From Ceriagrion tenellum (taxonomy: Eukaryota > Arthropoda > Insecta > Odonata > Coenagrionidae): a DNA stretch of 64,000 nucleotides. Position 1 is the stretch's first letter. Every line of letters starts with the position of its first letter. A program made the translations under genes and the position numbers. Where the stretch lies: positions 20,950,965 to 21,014,964 of the forward strand of contig OY720642.1 of the NCBI GenBank assembly GCA_963169105.1, in the 5' to 3' direction. Positions 39,025 to 51,499 of this stretch are shown one piece after another. Under the pieces are notes generated by a model. It did not search any database, was not told the origin of the DNA, and worked only from the letters and a program-made list of their open reading frames with translations.

Positions 39025-39502
39025 TCAATTACGATATTTGACAATGTCTATGTGTTACTACCTGACTGCACCACACTGAATAATGACAACAAGCAAATTT
39101 TCCTGTTAAAACACATGATTGATGAATATTATTAAGTAAACCAATATATACATTGTACACTTACCAAAATATACTTTAGGTAAAGGTAATAGGTAAAATA
39201 TCATAAAACTCATAAATAGCCAATATCACTCCACATGTGGACATATAAGACCGATGAAATTACCGTCCTCTTTCGCTCAAATATCTATTATGTAAGATTC
39301 TTGAACATATTATTGTTAGTAACATCAAATAACTTACTGAACAACGGGACCTTGTTTGAACCTAGTTGGAAGTCTTCCTAAATGACATTCTAAAAGATGT
39401 AGACGTGAAAAAGTAAATTGACGCGATAATTCTGGAATTAAAAAAAGGTTCCTTGCAAGTTAATGAATGTCAATTAACAGCCATGTGGGCTAAGCTATAA
39501 AA

Positions 39503-39545
39503 TTGAGAATTAGATACGTCATTTTGAGAATTAGATTCGTCTTTC
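39503..39545. repeat. 21-bp tandem repeat, two copies
   Basis: TTGAGAATTAGATACGTCAT and TTGAGAATTAGATTCGTCTT start 21 bp apart (39503 and 39524). Confidence 0.85.
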
Positions 39546-39971
39546 TGACTGCTAGCAGCAAGTAGTAATCGCCGACGTTTGGTCCAACTTGGCTATTGTA
39601 AAATCTGGCGTCCCTAAAAAAAGTGTGAATGACCCCCTTATTCCTAATTATTTAAACGTCAAATACTCTAGATTCAAAATAAACATTAGCTTTTTTGCTG
39701 ATTATTCCACCATCTACCGACAAGATTGCCACAAATGATAATTTAGAAACTCTCTCACTTAACGCCAACAATTTAAGCGTGTAGAATTTTGTTTGGGGGC
39801 TTGACATTTAACTAATTGATTGATTTGCTGTATACTTCTCTCGAAAAAATTATACCTACACTATAGTCAGATCAAATTAAATATCTGGGAATCCCTTTGC
39901 CTTCAGACACATCAAGGGAAGGAAAACACATGCTAAGCATTCCTGGCGTTTCGTTTAACCCATATTTTACC

Positions 39972-39993
39972 AGCGTGTGTTTAAACACACGCT
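39972..39993. repeat. 22-bp perfect palindrome in the piggyBac left subterminal region
   Basis: AGCGTGTGTTTAAACACACG plus CT is its own reverse complement. It sits 14 bp inside the TTAA-CCC end. A shorter version with a 12-bp palindromic core (GTGTTTAAACAC) lies at 42117-42128. A shared palindrome near both ends is what a transposase-binding subterminal repeat would look like; that role is inference. Confidence 0.8.
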
Positions 39994-40599
39994 AAGCAAG
40001 CCAAAATTTAAAAAATTCTCCTGACGTTTCCTTGAACAGTTAACCTTTTTTTTTTTTAAATATTCTTATATGTCTTTGGAACCTCTCAAGGCATAATATC
40101 ACTTACATTGCGCCCAACTCGCACCATGCTGGTCATCATTATAAAAAACGTAAATCACAGAATTTATGCATTTTTTTCCTCAAGTTAAATTCCTAATTTC
40201 TATGTGATATAAGCATAAAAAATTAAAATTTTACTAAAATTCATTCATTTTAATGTTTAGAAAATATGACAAACCCCAAATATTTTACTTGGAGGCAATT
40301 GGGGCAAATCAGTAAGTGAGTAACCTTTGTATCTTTTAGCACATTTAGAAAATCCACGTCTATTTCTCTCGCCGAGTATATTAATGCCTGCACCTCAGTA
40401 GGCATCTTTTAAATGTTACAAAATAGACATTTCTTGGCTACAATGTGTTTTAACCTCTTTGTACCTTTCATGCAAGGGGAGATGATACAGTCGTAAGACT
40501 AAAATATTTTTCACTACCTTTGAAAGTCTAAGCAAAAATGTAATTGACAACCCTAGGGAGTGGACGCTCCATAAAGAGGATACCATGACTTATACAAAT

Positions 40600-41575
40600 A
40601 TGTTGGTATATAATTGCTGTCTGGCTACCGTTATGTGCCATTTAGACGTATATGTTGGGAAACAAAACATTCCACCTACTAGTTTCTGGATAAATGAGTC
40701 GGTATACATTTTATTTGATTCACAATTTTCTCCATTTTGATGATAATACACAGATACAGACAGATGATGATATTTACAAAATTAGACCTGTAGTTGATCA
40801 AATGACCAAAACATTTACCGAGATGATAGAATTTAATGGCAATGATTTTTCTCCTGTTGAAGATATGAAAGCATAGTATGGGTAACATTCATTGAAAATA
40901 TTTATTAGAGGAAAGCCTATCCGTTTTGCTTATAAAATATGGTGTGTAGCCACTTCGAGAGGTTTCCTTCTTAAATTTAGTTTATGCGGGAAAAACAGAT
41001 AGACTTATAGGTGTCTCTCTTGATGCCTCAGTGACAGAGTCTATGAGTATTTATTTTCTCTCTCCTGGTTCAAACTAATTTGCTGGTATTTTTTTAAAAA
41101 ATCACTCACCTTGATAGAAAAGTTGAAAGAAAATAAAAATAAATATATAGGAACCATTAAAAATATTGAGTTGACGGAGCTCCTGTTGCGAATGTCAGCA
41201 AAAAGGAACGGGGTGCATTCTCAGCTCTCACTGATAAGAACAGTGCAATTTCTCTTATTCGCTGGCATGACAATGTGCAACTTACCGTTGCAGCAAACAT
41301 GACGTCAGAATCTGTTTCCAGCTTGAGAACGTGCACCTGTCGGAATTCAAAGGGCAAAAAATGTGAACTTATGCCAACCACAAGTTGTAAAAATGTGCAA
41401 GCATGGCATGGCAGGTGTGGATTTGTTTGATCGACAATGAACCGTGTATCGTGTGATTATTAGGTCCAAATAGTGGTACTGGAAATTATGCAGATTTTGT
41501 CTAAACAGCAGTATTATGAACTTATGGCATATTTTCCAAATCAATAACCCCAAAACCAATTTAACTGATTTTTAG
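40600..41575 (+). pseudogene. piggyBac-like transposase, broken (DDE_Tnp_1_7 family)
   Basis: The clearest open piece is 40694-40876 (60 codons) with MSRYTFYLIHNFLHFDDN and YKIRPVVDQM, the conserved N-terminal part of the piggyBac transposase. Past a stop, another frame gives RGKPIRFAYKIWC (from about 40907), then a patch with KKERGAFSALTDKNSAISLIRWHDN (split by frame changes, around 41195-41275), and finally GMAGVDLFDRQ with YRVIIRSK and WYWKLCRFCLN (41404-41545), the family's C-terminal signature. There are several in-frame stops (for example after DRQ and after RSK) and frameshifts. The segment that should contain the second catalytic Asp (family FFDN) reads N-stop-FAG, so that residue is lost. 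The copy is certainly inactive. A short original start could lie further 5'; the region before 40690 is too decayed to place it. Confidence 0.88.
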
Positions 41576-41650
41576 GAGAGTTTATAATTGGATTGGATTA
41601 GGAGAAATTATAATTGGATTAGGAGAGATTATATTGGATTGGATTGGGTC
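41575..41650. repeat. Short tandem repeat in the 3' part of the piggyBac remnant
   Basis: Imperfect copies of a GGATTAGGAGA(G/A)(A/T)TTATAATT-type unit follow directly after the end of transposase homology. Unit length varies between 21 and 28 bp. Confidence 0.7.
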
Positions 41651-42233
41651 AACCGATTCACAGCCAAAATCACTCTCACCAAAAACAATGAGGCAGGCAG
41701 TCATAGATGGATGATACGATGAGTATAATCACTGGTTATGTAAACCCATCGACGGTGCGGTCACCGTGGTAAAGGCTCAAAGTTTATCCGTGAAAAGTGT
41801 AACGTTGCAGTTCATCCTGATATGTACTTCAAAGAATATCATATTAGGTCTGAATATAATTGGAAAAAATATATTTAACTGATTAACAAAGAATTAATGT
41901 AGAAACGCGGTTGACTCTAAATTTTACTGCCACGAAATTTTTTTTATTTTTAATTAAAAGTTATTTTAATGCAAATGTATTCATTAACAGTGTAAACAAT
42001 ACAGTTTCCTATTTATTTGATGTTTAAATGAAGTTTGAATGAAATACACATTTTTGTTAGTCATGCTACCTTTTCAATTGTTTTCGCTTAGATTGATATG
42101 GACTTTATCCCACCGTGTGTTTAAACACCCGGCTTCTGCAACAGAAACTACAAAGCACAGATTTGTTAAACAATTTTTCCGGTGACTAATTATTCAAAGA
42201 GAGCAACATATTAAAAAAAACAGCCTAAAAATC

Positions 42234-42359
42234 AGTAGCCTTGAGAATGGGTAACGAGTCGGAACCCGAAACGTCGGCTGCCTATGAAGATCTTACTCGG
42301 TGGCGAACCCGAGAAATGTACACATATGTTATTCGCCGGGAAAGTGTTAAATCATACAT
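42234..42359 (+). mobile_element. Short insertion with hammerhead-like core, nested in the piggyBac remnant
   Basis: The 126-bp segment is flanked by a 12-bp direct repeat AGCCTAAAAATC (42222-42233 and 42360-42371), extending to 15 bp with one mismatch, which is a target-site duplication. The insert has a GGGT...ACCC stem followed directly by GAAACGTC, resembling the 3'-terminal motifs of Penelope-like elements; the CTGANGA half is degenerate (CTTGAGAA). It carries no coding capacity. It must be younger than the piggyBac copy that it interrupts. Confidence 0.6.
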
Positions 42360-42406
42360 AGCCTAAAAATCGGTAAAAAAAATAGCTTCGGGAAAGAATG
42401 GGTTAA

Positions 42407-44499
42407 GAAACTGTGACCCATCAAGCAAAAAGTAGAGAGGTTATCAGATGAAAAATAAATGAGGAATGCTGCTTTGATCAGGTTAGGGCTCATTTCAAAT
42501 ACTCCGTGAGCATTTGAAAACCTTTGGAACCGAGAGATTAAATCCGCAATGGCGATAAAATACAACGGAAAGCAGTATATTTTGTGAAAAACTGTTACGA
42601 GCGCACAATAAGTGTCACACAGCCATTGAAAGGAGTTGGTAACCGTTTGTAATCTGAACTTGGAGACTACACACTAGGCTTAGTTTACTTGATAAACACT
42701 GACTTGGCGAGTTTGTGTACGACATGAAAAATATTATTTTGCTCCCGCGCCATATCTCCAGGCACGGTAGTACTGACAAAAGAAGTGAGATATACTACCG
42801 CACTGACCAGTATGAAAATTCCAAATGCCACGCTAAATAAAAGATTGCAACAAAAACAGTCACACACCGACTTAAGATGCATCGTTAGAACATTTCATAT
42901 CTGTCTTTCAAGAGTAATAACAGACTTGAACTGTTCTTCCTTTTCCTGAACTGAACTTCTCCCCTTTTCCCTAATTGCACTTTTACCATGTTTGGTGTCC
43001 TATGACGCCCTGTCCTGTTGTATTCTGATGTAGATGAATTTCAATACTTTAAATGATACATAATTAAAATTTAATTACGACTGCGTTATAGTAAACGCAG
43101 TCGTAAAAAAAATCCACGAAAATGGATGGCCGACGGTGCAAAACCCTTCGTTAACACGTCTAACACTTTCATCCACGGGCCAACTAAAATTCAAGGCTCG
43201 TTCCTCATATTGGTTTACGCTCGGTAAAAATGTTTAAGATATATTTCTCTGCTTACTGGATGAATTTGCTGACAAAATTTTGTTTATGCTTTAATATAAA
43301 ATAGGTCTCATTATGTTTCAAGGTATTTAGAAAATAGCACTAATGCATATTCTACATTCTATTTAATAGTGTTGGAAAAATCATTGTGTATTATGTTAAG
43401 TAGATGAAAACAATTAACTTTGTTGGCCTATGTTTTGTTAACCGATGATTTTTTATTATTCTGACCGCCTATCTGTTTCCCCGAGGAATTTTTATATTCA
43501 GAAATAATAAACAAGAATGCAGGGAGAATAACAGACTTATCAACAGATACTAACATTTTGAAAGAAACTTTCTAGTCCCAATTAATCTTATTCCAATTTA
43601 AAAAAAAATTAATTTTACCACCCTAATTGAAAGTTATAAGAGAGTGTTATTATTTTGAATTTGTAAACCACCTAACAAAATTGACAACAATGAATATCAG
43701 ATGAACCTTTCTGGTTATGGTTTTGCATTCCTTGAATTAAATATGAAATCCATGTTTAGTCAATTTAGAATGCAATCGTTAGCAGACACAACAAGGAGAA
43801 AATCAAATCGAACTAAATCATGTAATAGCCTAGGGCCACTTGTTTGCAAAATAACCTCAATATCAGTTGATATGTAACACTCAGTGTGTAATTATGTGAA
43901 AAAAATTAGGAACGAGAGCAATTCATTTGCGTAGTTTTCATAATGTAGGTATTCCCACCAAAAGCAGCCTTGTTCTTAATAACACCGGAGAAAAATTGAG
44001 CATATCATTTGATTATTAAATTCAGTATCGATGGTGAAAACTTCAAGCAATTCAGATGCCTACCGTAACCTGCAAGTAAATTTCACAGTTCATATAGGTT
44101 TTGCTCATCATTTTCATTCATGGGTATCATTTGCCAAATTTTCATTAAATTAACATATTCTACGACCGTATAAGCGTCTTAATTAACTGCCGACACATCA
44201 TATAGCATCTTTAAACTTTTAACAACAGTAAATTTAGCAACTCTTTTATTATTTAAATGCAAAGGTGTAGAAGTTTATCTTAAATGACAGCATACATACT
44301 GAAGGCAACCTCAATGAAACCTAAGAACATATGATGACAGATTTCTATGCTCTAAGTAACGGAAACTGTACACTTTAGCTCTAGGAAATGTGACGTCAAA
44401 TAATTACGCAAATGTCATATGCTACGAAAATATTAATCTTTCTCTTAACTATGGATGGCTTATGAAACCCCCCACAAAAACTCTCTGAGATGGTTTGAA
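42407..44499. other. AT-rich non-coding sequence
   Basis: Only the 13-bp hairpin at 43075-43106 stands out. Confidence 0.5.
43075..43106. repeat. Perfect 13-bp hairpin
   Basis: TTACGACTGCGTT and its exact complement are separated by a 6-base loop (43088-43093). No promoter, gene or transposon end is evident next to it, though an A run follows. Confidence 0.85.
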
Positions 44500-45720
44500 T
44501 AGCGAGCTCGAATCCGACGGAGTCTTCAAGTGGCGGAAATATCAGCGGGCGAGGACGCGTCTCAGGATTGTAATCCGGCAAGAGGTTATGAGACGAGGAG
44601 GCGGATGGGAGGAGAGGAGACGGAAGGCGAGACGATAAGTGGGGAGAGTGGAGCGCGGATGGGAATTTATCATGAAGGAATCGTAGCCTGGAGACGGCTG
44701 GAAGACACAGTGGGATGTTTGAGAGGGGTCGTGGGTGGAGCGGTGGCCAATTACGTGGGCTGGCGATGGAACGAGACGAGATACATGCAGAAAGTAAACA
44801 GCCCCACGGGGGTCTACGAGGAGGAAGCAGAGTAAGGAGCGGATTAATTCGGTAGGGGGGCCGGGAATTTCCTCCTCCTTCGAGGCAACCCACCACGAAC
44901 CGTCGGGAGGGAACGCAGGCCGCGCCCAGAACGCCCCAGGAGTTGCACGAGGCCTCAAGCGTCGAAGAGGGATGAGGCTGCCGTGCCTTCATATCGACGA
45001 CGCCTAGGCATGCAGATTAGATTGTGGGGCTGTACTCCACACACAATATCATACACACATACCGAGAGAGACTCAGCGATGATGAAGAGGTATCATCTGC
45101 GGTTTTACAGAGGAAGGATATGAGCGCAGGCTTTCTCTACCTCTCTCTTACCTTCTTTCTTTCGCACACATTCACTGAGCGAGGGGAAAAAATAAGAGAA
45201 CTTTGGTACAAAAAAAATGTCGTTATGGGTTTTTTTTAATACCTCCACCCTTTCTCTCTATCCTCCGTAAACTGGAAATGTACGCAAGCGCGAGGCCAAA
45301 GTTAGACAGGTGACGTGACGTCATTCCACGTGCGCCGTGCGTTTGTGCCAACGGCTCGTGTGTGCGTTAATACGAGCAATACACGGGACTGCGGACTCGG
45401 CGCCATCCCCTCTTCAACTCTTTCACCTGCCCTCAGCCTACAAAGTATTCATATTTTTATATCCCTCACTCTTTTTCATCATACTATACCGCCGGCGTAC
45501 ATGTATGCATCCTGCAGCAATAGCCGCCCGTATTATTTCCCCTCCCATCAGAGTTTTGCGGCTCAGATGCGCGCGGCGCACATATTATTCGCAAAACCTC
45601 CTGACGGGCGCACACGAGACAATTTCTCATCGTTTTATTTCCCACTCACTATTTTGTTCGGGGGAGTAAAATTTTATAACGACCGAAAAGAATCAAAGGA
45701 GGTGTACTCTCAATTTTTTT
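44500..45720. other. GC-rich island, unidentified
   Basis: A purine-rich, CpG-containing block (44500-44860) is followed by mixed GC-rich sequence including CACGTG and CGCGCGGCGCAC (45595 region). Frames of 101-198 codons exist on both strands without recognisable domains. It stands out from AT-rich flanks and could be a promoter-type or unmethylated region; no transcript evidence is visible. Confidence 0.4.
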
Positions 45721-47273
45721 AAATGACCTACAGGAGAGAGGAGGGCGGCAAGGGGAGAATTTTGTCGAAATTGAAGGAGGGAGAGGAATGTAAAAGGATA
45801 ACTATTCGCCCTTGGCGTCTTTTGGAATGTTTTTCATGGTCCGTGCAATGGTATGTAATTACAACTTCGGTATTTACCACACTCTACGGCTAGTACGGGC
45901 CTAGCTCATTTCACTAGCGGAATATAACTGATACTAGAGGGGCGAGCGAAGATTTGATCGAAGTGGTCGAACAATTGATTGGCGTTGGCCGTCACTTTAA
46001 ATGCGCTATGCATACATACATATGCATATATTTATTTGAGTTCTGGGACATTCTGTCCCCTGGAATATTTACAGAGTATAAAACAAGCAATGACCAACAG
46101 TCTCGTATGTACTGATAATTAAAAGCAGTGGGTTGCCAAGACATTGTTTTAACATTAGTATTAAACATAAGGACCAGCTGAAAACAGTTGAAGACATTTT
46201 AGTAACAAAGACAAAAAACGGACAAATAAAAATGAGGCCTTATGATATACAAATATTGAATACATATACGTAATATATGTAAACAAAATTATCTGATCTG
46301 CGTTAAATCATAAATGCAATACATTTTATATTTCATTAATTTGCATGGTGGTTTATTACATTTTAGCTTTGTACAGGCATTTCTTGAACAAATTTATATT
46401 CGTTGATGACCTTATTTTTTTCTGCAAGGCATTCCAATGCCTACATAAAACAAGCTACATAAAAAGATCTACCGTACACATTAGTACGGAAATTTTGGAT
46501 TATCAATAGTTATGTGTTTCTCGTCAATTTTTTCCGCGTATTTATGTTAAAAATAAATTTATTATAGAAGTATCTGGGACACTTTGTGTTGATAAGTTTG
46601 TATACAAATAAATTCATTTGATATTCCCGTCTATTATATACCTTCAACCACCTGAGTGTGTCATAATATGGCTTGATGTGTTTATCAACAGGAATATAAA
46701 ATTAACCTTAAAACTAACCTACGGTTTGTACGGAGCAGAAAGCAGGCAGTATGCGCAGAAAGCAAGGCATTCAGCCAAAAAACTTTCTTATAGATAAAGA
46801 ATTCAACAAAATTTTTAAACCACGCTATCACCGCGCATTGGAAAGGAGAATTTCTAATTAGCCGTATTATTTTTCACCACTCTGATTTTGGTGTACCATA
46901 GATATTTTTGCACGCTTTTATCAGATTTTGCGTAAAAATCCAGATATTTGTCCAATTATATTGAAAAACTTCGATTTTATGTGAGCTCATTGGCTTGAAT
47001 GGGCGAAACTGAGAGGTATTATGAAGAAATTCCGATTAAAAAATCCTTTTTATGGTGAGAGGAAATGGCAACACAGTAAAGGCTTCGATTTTTTTAGTTT
47101 TGAGTAAATAACTAATTATAATAAACGTTGATATAAAAACGCGGAAGTCAAATTGGAAAGTACTGTAGTCAGGATTTACGGCAGGAAAAGACACTCATAT
47201 GTGTATAAATTTTTAAGTATTTTCGTCAAATAGATTAAACATGCAGTAACTTTATGTAAAAAAATTAATGCGA
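45721..47273. other. AT-rich non-coding sequence, possibly an old transposon
   Basis: 46040-46680 has the feel of a decayed repeat (short imperfect repeats and a TATGCATA cluster near 46010-46030), but no coding remnant could be identified. Confidence 0.35.
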
Positions 47274-47955
47274 GTCGTTATAAAATGCAGTACATTTTAA
47301 AATAAACCATCTGTGTTGTGATTACGCACTTACTTTTATTATGAAATAATTAATTTATGTGTTTCCACAAAAGACAAAGGAGTGGAAAACATCAACAGGA
47401 GAGTAATTCGTCATTTCATTATGAAGAAATGCCACGAAGTTACTGTCAATACCATTAATTCTATTACTTTTATTATAACTTCTCAAGTAGTCTGGAAAAT
47501 GAACTGACTGGGTGAAGAAACGTGACATGAACTCATCTCATTTTACCCCATATAGCATAAAATATGGTTATGGCAAAGTGAGGCATAAAATATGGCATAA
47601 AATATAGTTAAATAACTGGAAAATTTTAGCCAAAATTACCCCGCGTCGTTAGAAAAAGCAGTACATTTTAAATTACCCCACCTGTGATGTGATTACGCAC
47701 TTACTTTTATTATGAAATAATGAATTTATTTGTTTTAACAAAAGAAAAAGGAGTGGAAAACATCAATAGGAGAGTAATTCATTATTTCATTATGAAAGAT
47801 TTCCAGTAAAGCCAATATCATTAATTCTACTACTTTTATCATTCCTCAAGTAGCCACGAAAATGAAGTGACTGGGTGAAGAAAAGTGACATGAACTCATC
47901 TCATTGTACGCAATGTGGCATTAATCGCATTAAACATGGTTTTGGTAGTTTAAGC
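47274..47955. repeat. Two-copy tandem duplication, about 371-bp period
   Basis: Copy 1 begins at 47274 and copy 2 at 47645. Both share GTGATTACGCACTTACTTTT, GGAGTGGAAAACATCAA, GGAGAGTAATTC and GTGACATGAACTCATCTCAT in the same order, with small indels. A spacer rich in GGCATAAAATATGG separates the copies (about 47580-47640). Nothing coding is visible. Confidence 0.88.
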
Positions 47956-48579
47956 AAAATATCATTTTACTTATAAATCAATGAATTTTGTCTCATTTAA
48001 AAATGTCCAACCTATCCGATGACACAAAAACTTGTACCCAAGCCACATTACTTTCCCAAAAAACAGCAGCCCATTTACATTGGAAATGGTACATGTATGC
48101 ACTCAAGAGAGACATTATTTACAAAATGAGGTACTGCTAACACTAAGATATCGTAATAAAACTAATAGCGTGTATTTTGTATGTTTTCTCAATTATATTT
48201 GAAAATTAAACACATTATCACCGCTGTAGGTTCTTGGGTATCACAAAAAACCTTCCGTTTTGAAGAAGTTTCAAACGCACCGCGCGAGTCAAGTTAAATA
48301 CTTATTTAGATATTTTCATTTAATTACTGACAATTTCTGTCATATAAAACTATATTGTTGCACCATTAGTCATGTAATATTTAATTGATCTGTCCTACAG
48401 CTGGTGAAATTAAAACGTAAAATTCGAATATGGTCTCTGTTATGACTAGGGAACTATCTCGCTCGGACTACCTAAAATAACGTACAAAGTTTAGAGTATT
48501 GATATTAGATTGAAAATACCTTTTAAAGCACGAAGCTTAGGAAAGAAAACTGCAATGAATTTCCGAAAGAGCGAAACTT

Positions 48580-48850
48580 TTACGAGTTTTCCTTCTCTCT
48601 CCTATATTCTCGCAGTCCTCACTCTAGCCACATTCATTTCCCGGCTCAACTCCCTCTACATCCCATTCATCCCACCCCCCCACCCTCCAGCGTCCTTCCG
48701 GCGGATCCACTGCACCGTTGCCACTCTCCCTCCTCTACATCTCTTTCCTCTCCAAACCGCTTATCTGATTCCCTTCATCCCTTCGTCATTTTAACTTCCG
48801 ACCTCACAGCAAAGCCGTTGCGCGTCCAAGTCACACTGCGAGAGACCACG
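48580..48850 (+). repeat. Pyrimidine-rich island
   Basis: CTCTCC, CCACCCCCCC and CCTCC tracts, followed by CpG-rich sequence to about 48850. No protein similarity was recognised in the 94-codon frame. Confidence 0.6.
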
Positions 48851-49070
48851 CGCCGAGTGCTACGATGAATGTAAAGGAATCACACTCACTCGAGTTTAAG
48901 GAGATACTGTGGGTCGGTGATTGTTACCCTACATTAAATTCTAAAAAGTGAAGGTAAAGGTTGACTAGAGTAAAGTCTGCATAACATGAACCAGTAAAGC
49001 AGGCACAAACTCCCAACGTGCATAAATTTATGGATATAGTCAGGGGACGATTTTAGAGGTCCTTAACTCT

Positions 49071-49216
49071 CACAAAGGAAAAAGTAACTTTTTTATCTTC
49101 CAGAGATTTATTTTCTTGGTACAACATGTTTCGACACAGTGGTGTCATCTTCAGGTTCATCCATCATCATTTGTGAAATTCAACTTCCACAAAGTTGAGC
49201 CTCAAACTATGGAGCG
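49071..49216 (-). mobile_element. Penelope-tail-like short insertion with hammerhead-like core
   Basis: On the minus strand the unit runs from CGCTCCATAG, through GAAGTTGAATTTCACAAATG, then CTGAAGA-TGACACCACTGTGTC-GAAACATGTTGTACC, to a tail AAGAAAATAAATCTCTGG. The core fits CUGANGA / helix II (GACAC-GUGUC) / GAAA of hammerhead ribozymes, with one extra unpaired base before helix II. It shares both ends with the insertion at 3000-3188. Flanks CCTTAACTCT (49061-49070) and CCATTACTCT (49219-49228) look like a diverged target-site duplication. Confidence 0.65.
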
Positions 49217-49229
49217 TACCCATTACTCT

Positions 49230-50769
49230 ATTTAAGATTGTGATTGTGTTTAAGCTGAATAATTTAAAATAAATTACTGCAGTTTATTTCAAGTAATGAA
49301 AATCATGACTTCTAATACGTATAAAATTTGCTTTACTATTTATCGGTATTTTTCGGGTTTTCCCGCGTTACACCACTTATGTGGTCGACCGTTTCGCTGG
49401 CATTCCTTCTCGGCTCCGTCAAGTTCTTTGATGGACTTAGATGCACTTTCAAGCGCTCATTTCCTTCTTCGTACTTCATTTAGAAAGGGTTCTATTACTT
49501 TATTTTCTATATAGCTTCTCATATCCTTATGTCTTCTTTCGCATTTCCATCATATTTAGGAAGCTTAGTCTTAGATTTCTAACTTTTAAGCCAACCTGTC
49601 ATCCGGTTCTCTGGTATTCTTCATCTCCCCACGATTAACACATTAACATTTCTTTCAAGAAAAAAAATGACATGAGCAAAAGGAAATTGGATGGATTAAG
49701 ATAATAGTTAAAGCAAATAGAATATTAATTACAATTCAATAGATCAGGATTAAAACAAAAATACATTGGATAAAATCATAGCTCAGAATTACAGGGTCAG
49801 CAGACATCGAGCAAAAATCATTACTTGCTAAGATTAAAAAAGTATTCTATAAATGCATTCTATCAATCTGAACTAAATTGGACCTTAACTCCCCCTTTTT
49901 CATTTATCTTCACCGTGTATGGGAATTCTACTCTCATCAGTTCTAGTATTCTAATCATGACATATTCTACTCATAGAAGAAATCATGCGTGATTCCTCAC
50001 AAAGTGATAAAGTTTGACGAGTAAAAATGGCTAGTACAAGGCGGAAATTTTGAGCTGTTTCTAATCAAAACCTGCAATTGGAATAAGACTATGGAAAAAG
50101 TTAGAGGCTAAAATAATATATGAGAGTATCACCAAAAACTTGAAATAGTAAATTAACCTTTCCAAATAATCTTCTCTCGGGCATTGCATATGTCATAACA
50201 ACGTCAATAACACCTAGTAACACCGGTGCCAAATCTTTTACCTAGTTTAAATAATTACTTATATAAAACACTATGATGCGTCTCCATGCTTTTCATCCCA
50301 AAAACTCGCATATTATCGATCTCACTGAAAGAGAAGATTGAGACTATTGTAGAGACCGTGCCACTACCCCACCACTTTTGGTTAGTTTCACTAGTACCGT
50401 ATTTCGTTCGCTGAGGTAAAATGCTTCCTCTCTAGACAAAAAAATGAGTAAATCGATGCAAATTCTTTCAGTTGCTTCTTAAGGTTTTTTTTCTGTCTAT
50501 TTTTTAATATAAAATATTTAAAAACGAAACTTTGTGATCGAAATCTTTGAATAGTCCATGCCATTTAATCAATGGACATATTTTACATGCAAATTGTTTC
50601 CAACCATAACAAATTCAAATTGATCTATCTTGTGCATCCCTTACTCTCAATGATGCCGCTTAGTAAACCCATGTCGTTAGTGCTGCATTGCGATCTTTCA
50701 CTTGTGTAGTTGGATTGTAATGCACTAAAATATTTTGCTCTGTTAAATACGGCATCATTCATTTATTTG
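49230..50769. other. AT-rich non-coding sequence
   Basis: Nothing recognised. Confidence 0.5.
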
Positions 50770-51230
50770 AGATGCATTAATCATTATGTTCATCGGGGAA
50801 GGGACCTCGGAAACGGGGCACAGGTTGTCCTAATTGATTTTTGCCCGCAGTTATCCGTGAGCCGACCTTTGTCATGCTGAGTAGGGCGCACGCACATTCA
50901 TTCACACCGGCGAGGGGCCGGAAGAGCACAATACACGCTGCATGTGCCGGCAATGCGTCCAGGGAGCTCATAGTCCGCGGATTCTAAAACCCAACGGATG
51001 TAGTACCGGCTGAAGACTGATTAACGGCCCGATGTGACAATGGTGGAGGACCGCGACCGACGTAGGGCCGTTGCGGCCAAAATGATGCACTGTCCGAGTC
51101 GTAACCTCCAGCAAAGCGTGCGTTCCACGCCCCGTGCTCAATCATAGTCATCATAGCTTTGATGTAGCAAGGTGTGGTCGCCTGACGCAATTCCGGCTAC
51201 GGGATTAGGTCGCGTGTCCACTCCCGGCTA
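50770..51230 (-). other. GC- and CpG-rich island, candidate upstream exon or promoter of the minus-strand gene
   Basis: A balanced, CpG-rich segment (for example GGACCGCGACCGACG near 51050), unlike the purine/pyrimidine islands. On the minus strand two adjacent frames, 50984-51190 (68 codons) and 50777-50971 (64 codons), end or start within about 12 bp of each other. Neither matches a known Dpr N-terminus or any domain recognised. Its position, 12 kb upstream of the dpr exon on the dpr strand, makes it a candidate 5' region, nothing more. Confidence 0.35.
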
Positions 51231-51499
51231 ATTTGCCTGTCCACCACATCTCCCCCAATCTGAATTGAACCCCTTCGTGACCTTTATGACCTCTCAGTCA
51301 TCCTATTAATTCCTAGCGCTGTTCCTTTGCCGCGCATGTTCACCCTTCAACAGCACACGCTGTCGAATCCTTCCCTTTCGGAAACCCATTACCATCCTCT
51401 CCCATTGCTTTCGTTTATTTTTTTTGTAATCCGGAACTTTTTGTCCATGCCGCAGTTATCATTATTTCCCACCGAAAGCATTAAATATACCGAGACGGA

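Larger units (their letters stand above)
39955..42406 (+). mobile_element. Degenerate piggyBac-like DNA transposon
   Basis: The element is bounded by TTAA at 39955-39958 and TTAA at 42403-42406, the target-site duplication typical of piggyBac. The left end reads TTAA-CCCATATTTTACC and the inverted right end reads TTAA-CCCATTCTTTCCC, matching at 10 of 13 bases. It is about 2.45 kb long, a normal size for a piggyBac. It holds a broken transposase on the + strand at 40600-41575. A perfect palindrome lies near the left end (39972-39993) and a related one near the right (42115-42130). A 126-bp element has inserted near the right end (42234-42359). The boundaries are inferred from TTAA plus end similarity; the coding identification is secure. 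Confidence 0.75.

Noticed and set aside
38841..39044. 67-codon minus-strand frame over the dpr exon
   Set aside because: It is in the wrong frame and crosses the splice acceptor; the true exon frame gives the Ig domain.
41157..41381. 74-codon minus-strand frame within the piggyBac region
   Set aside because: Shadow of the broken transposase on the + strand.
44396..44992. 198-codon minus-strand frame in a GC-rich island
   Set aside because: Opposite strand of a purine-rich block with a second overlapping frame of 138 codons; no domain or splice pattern recognised.
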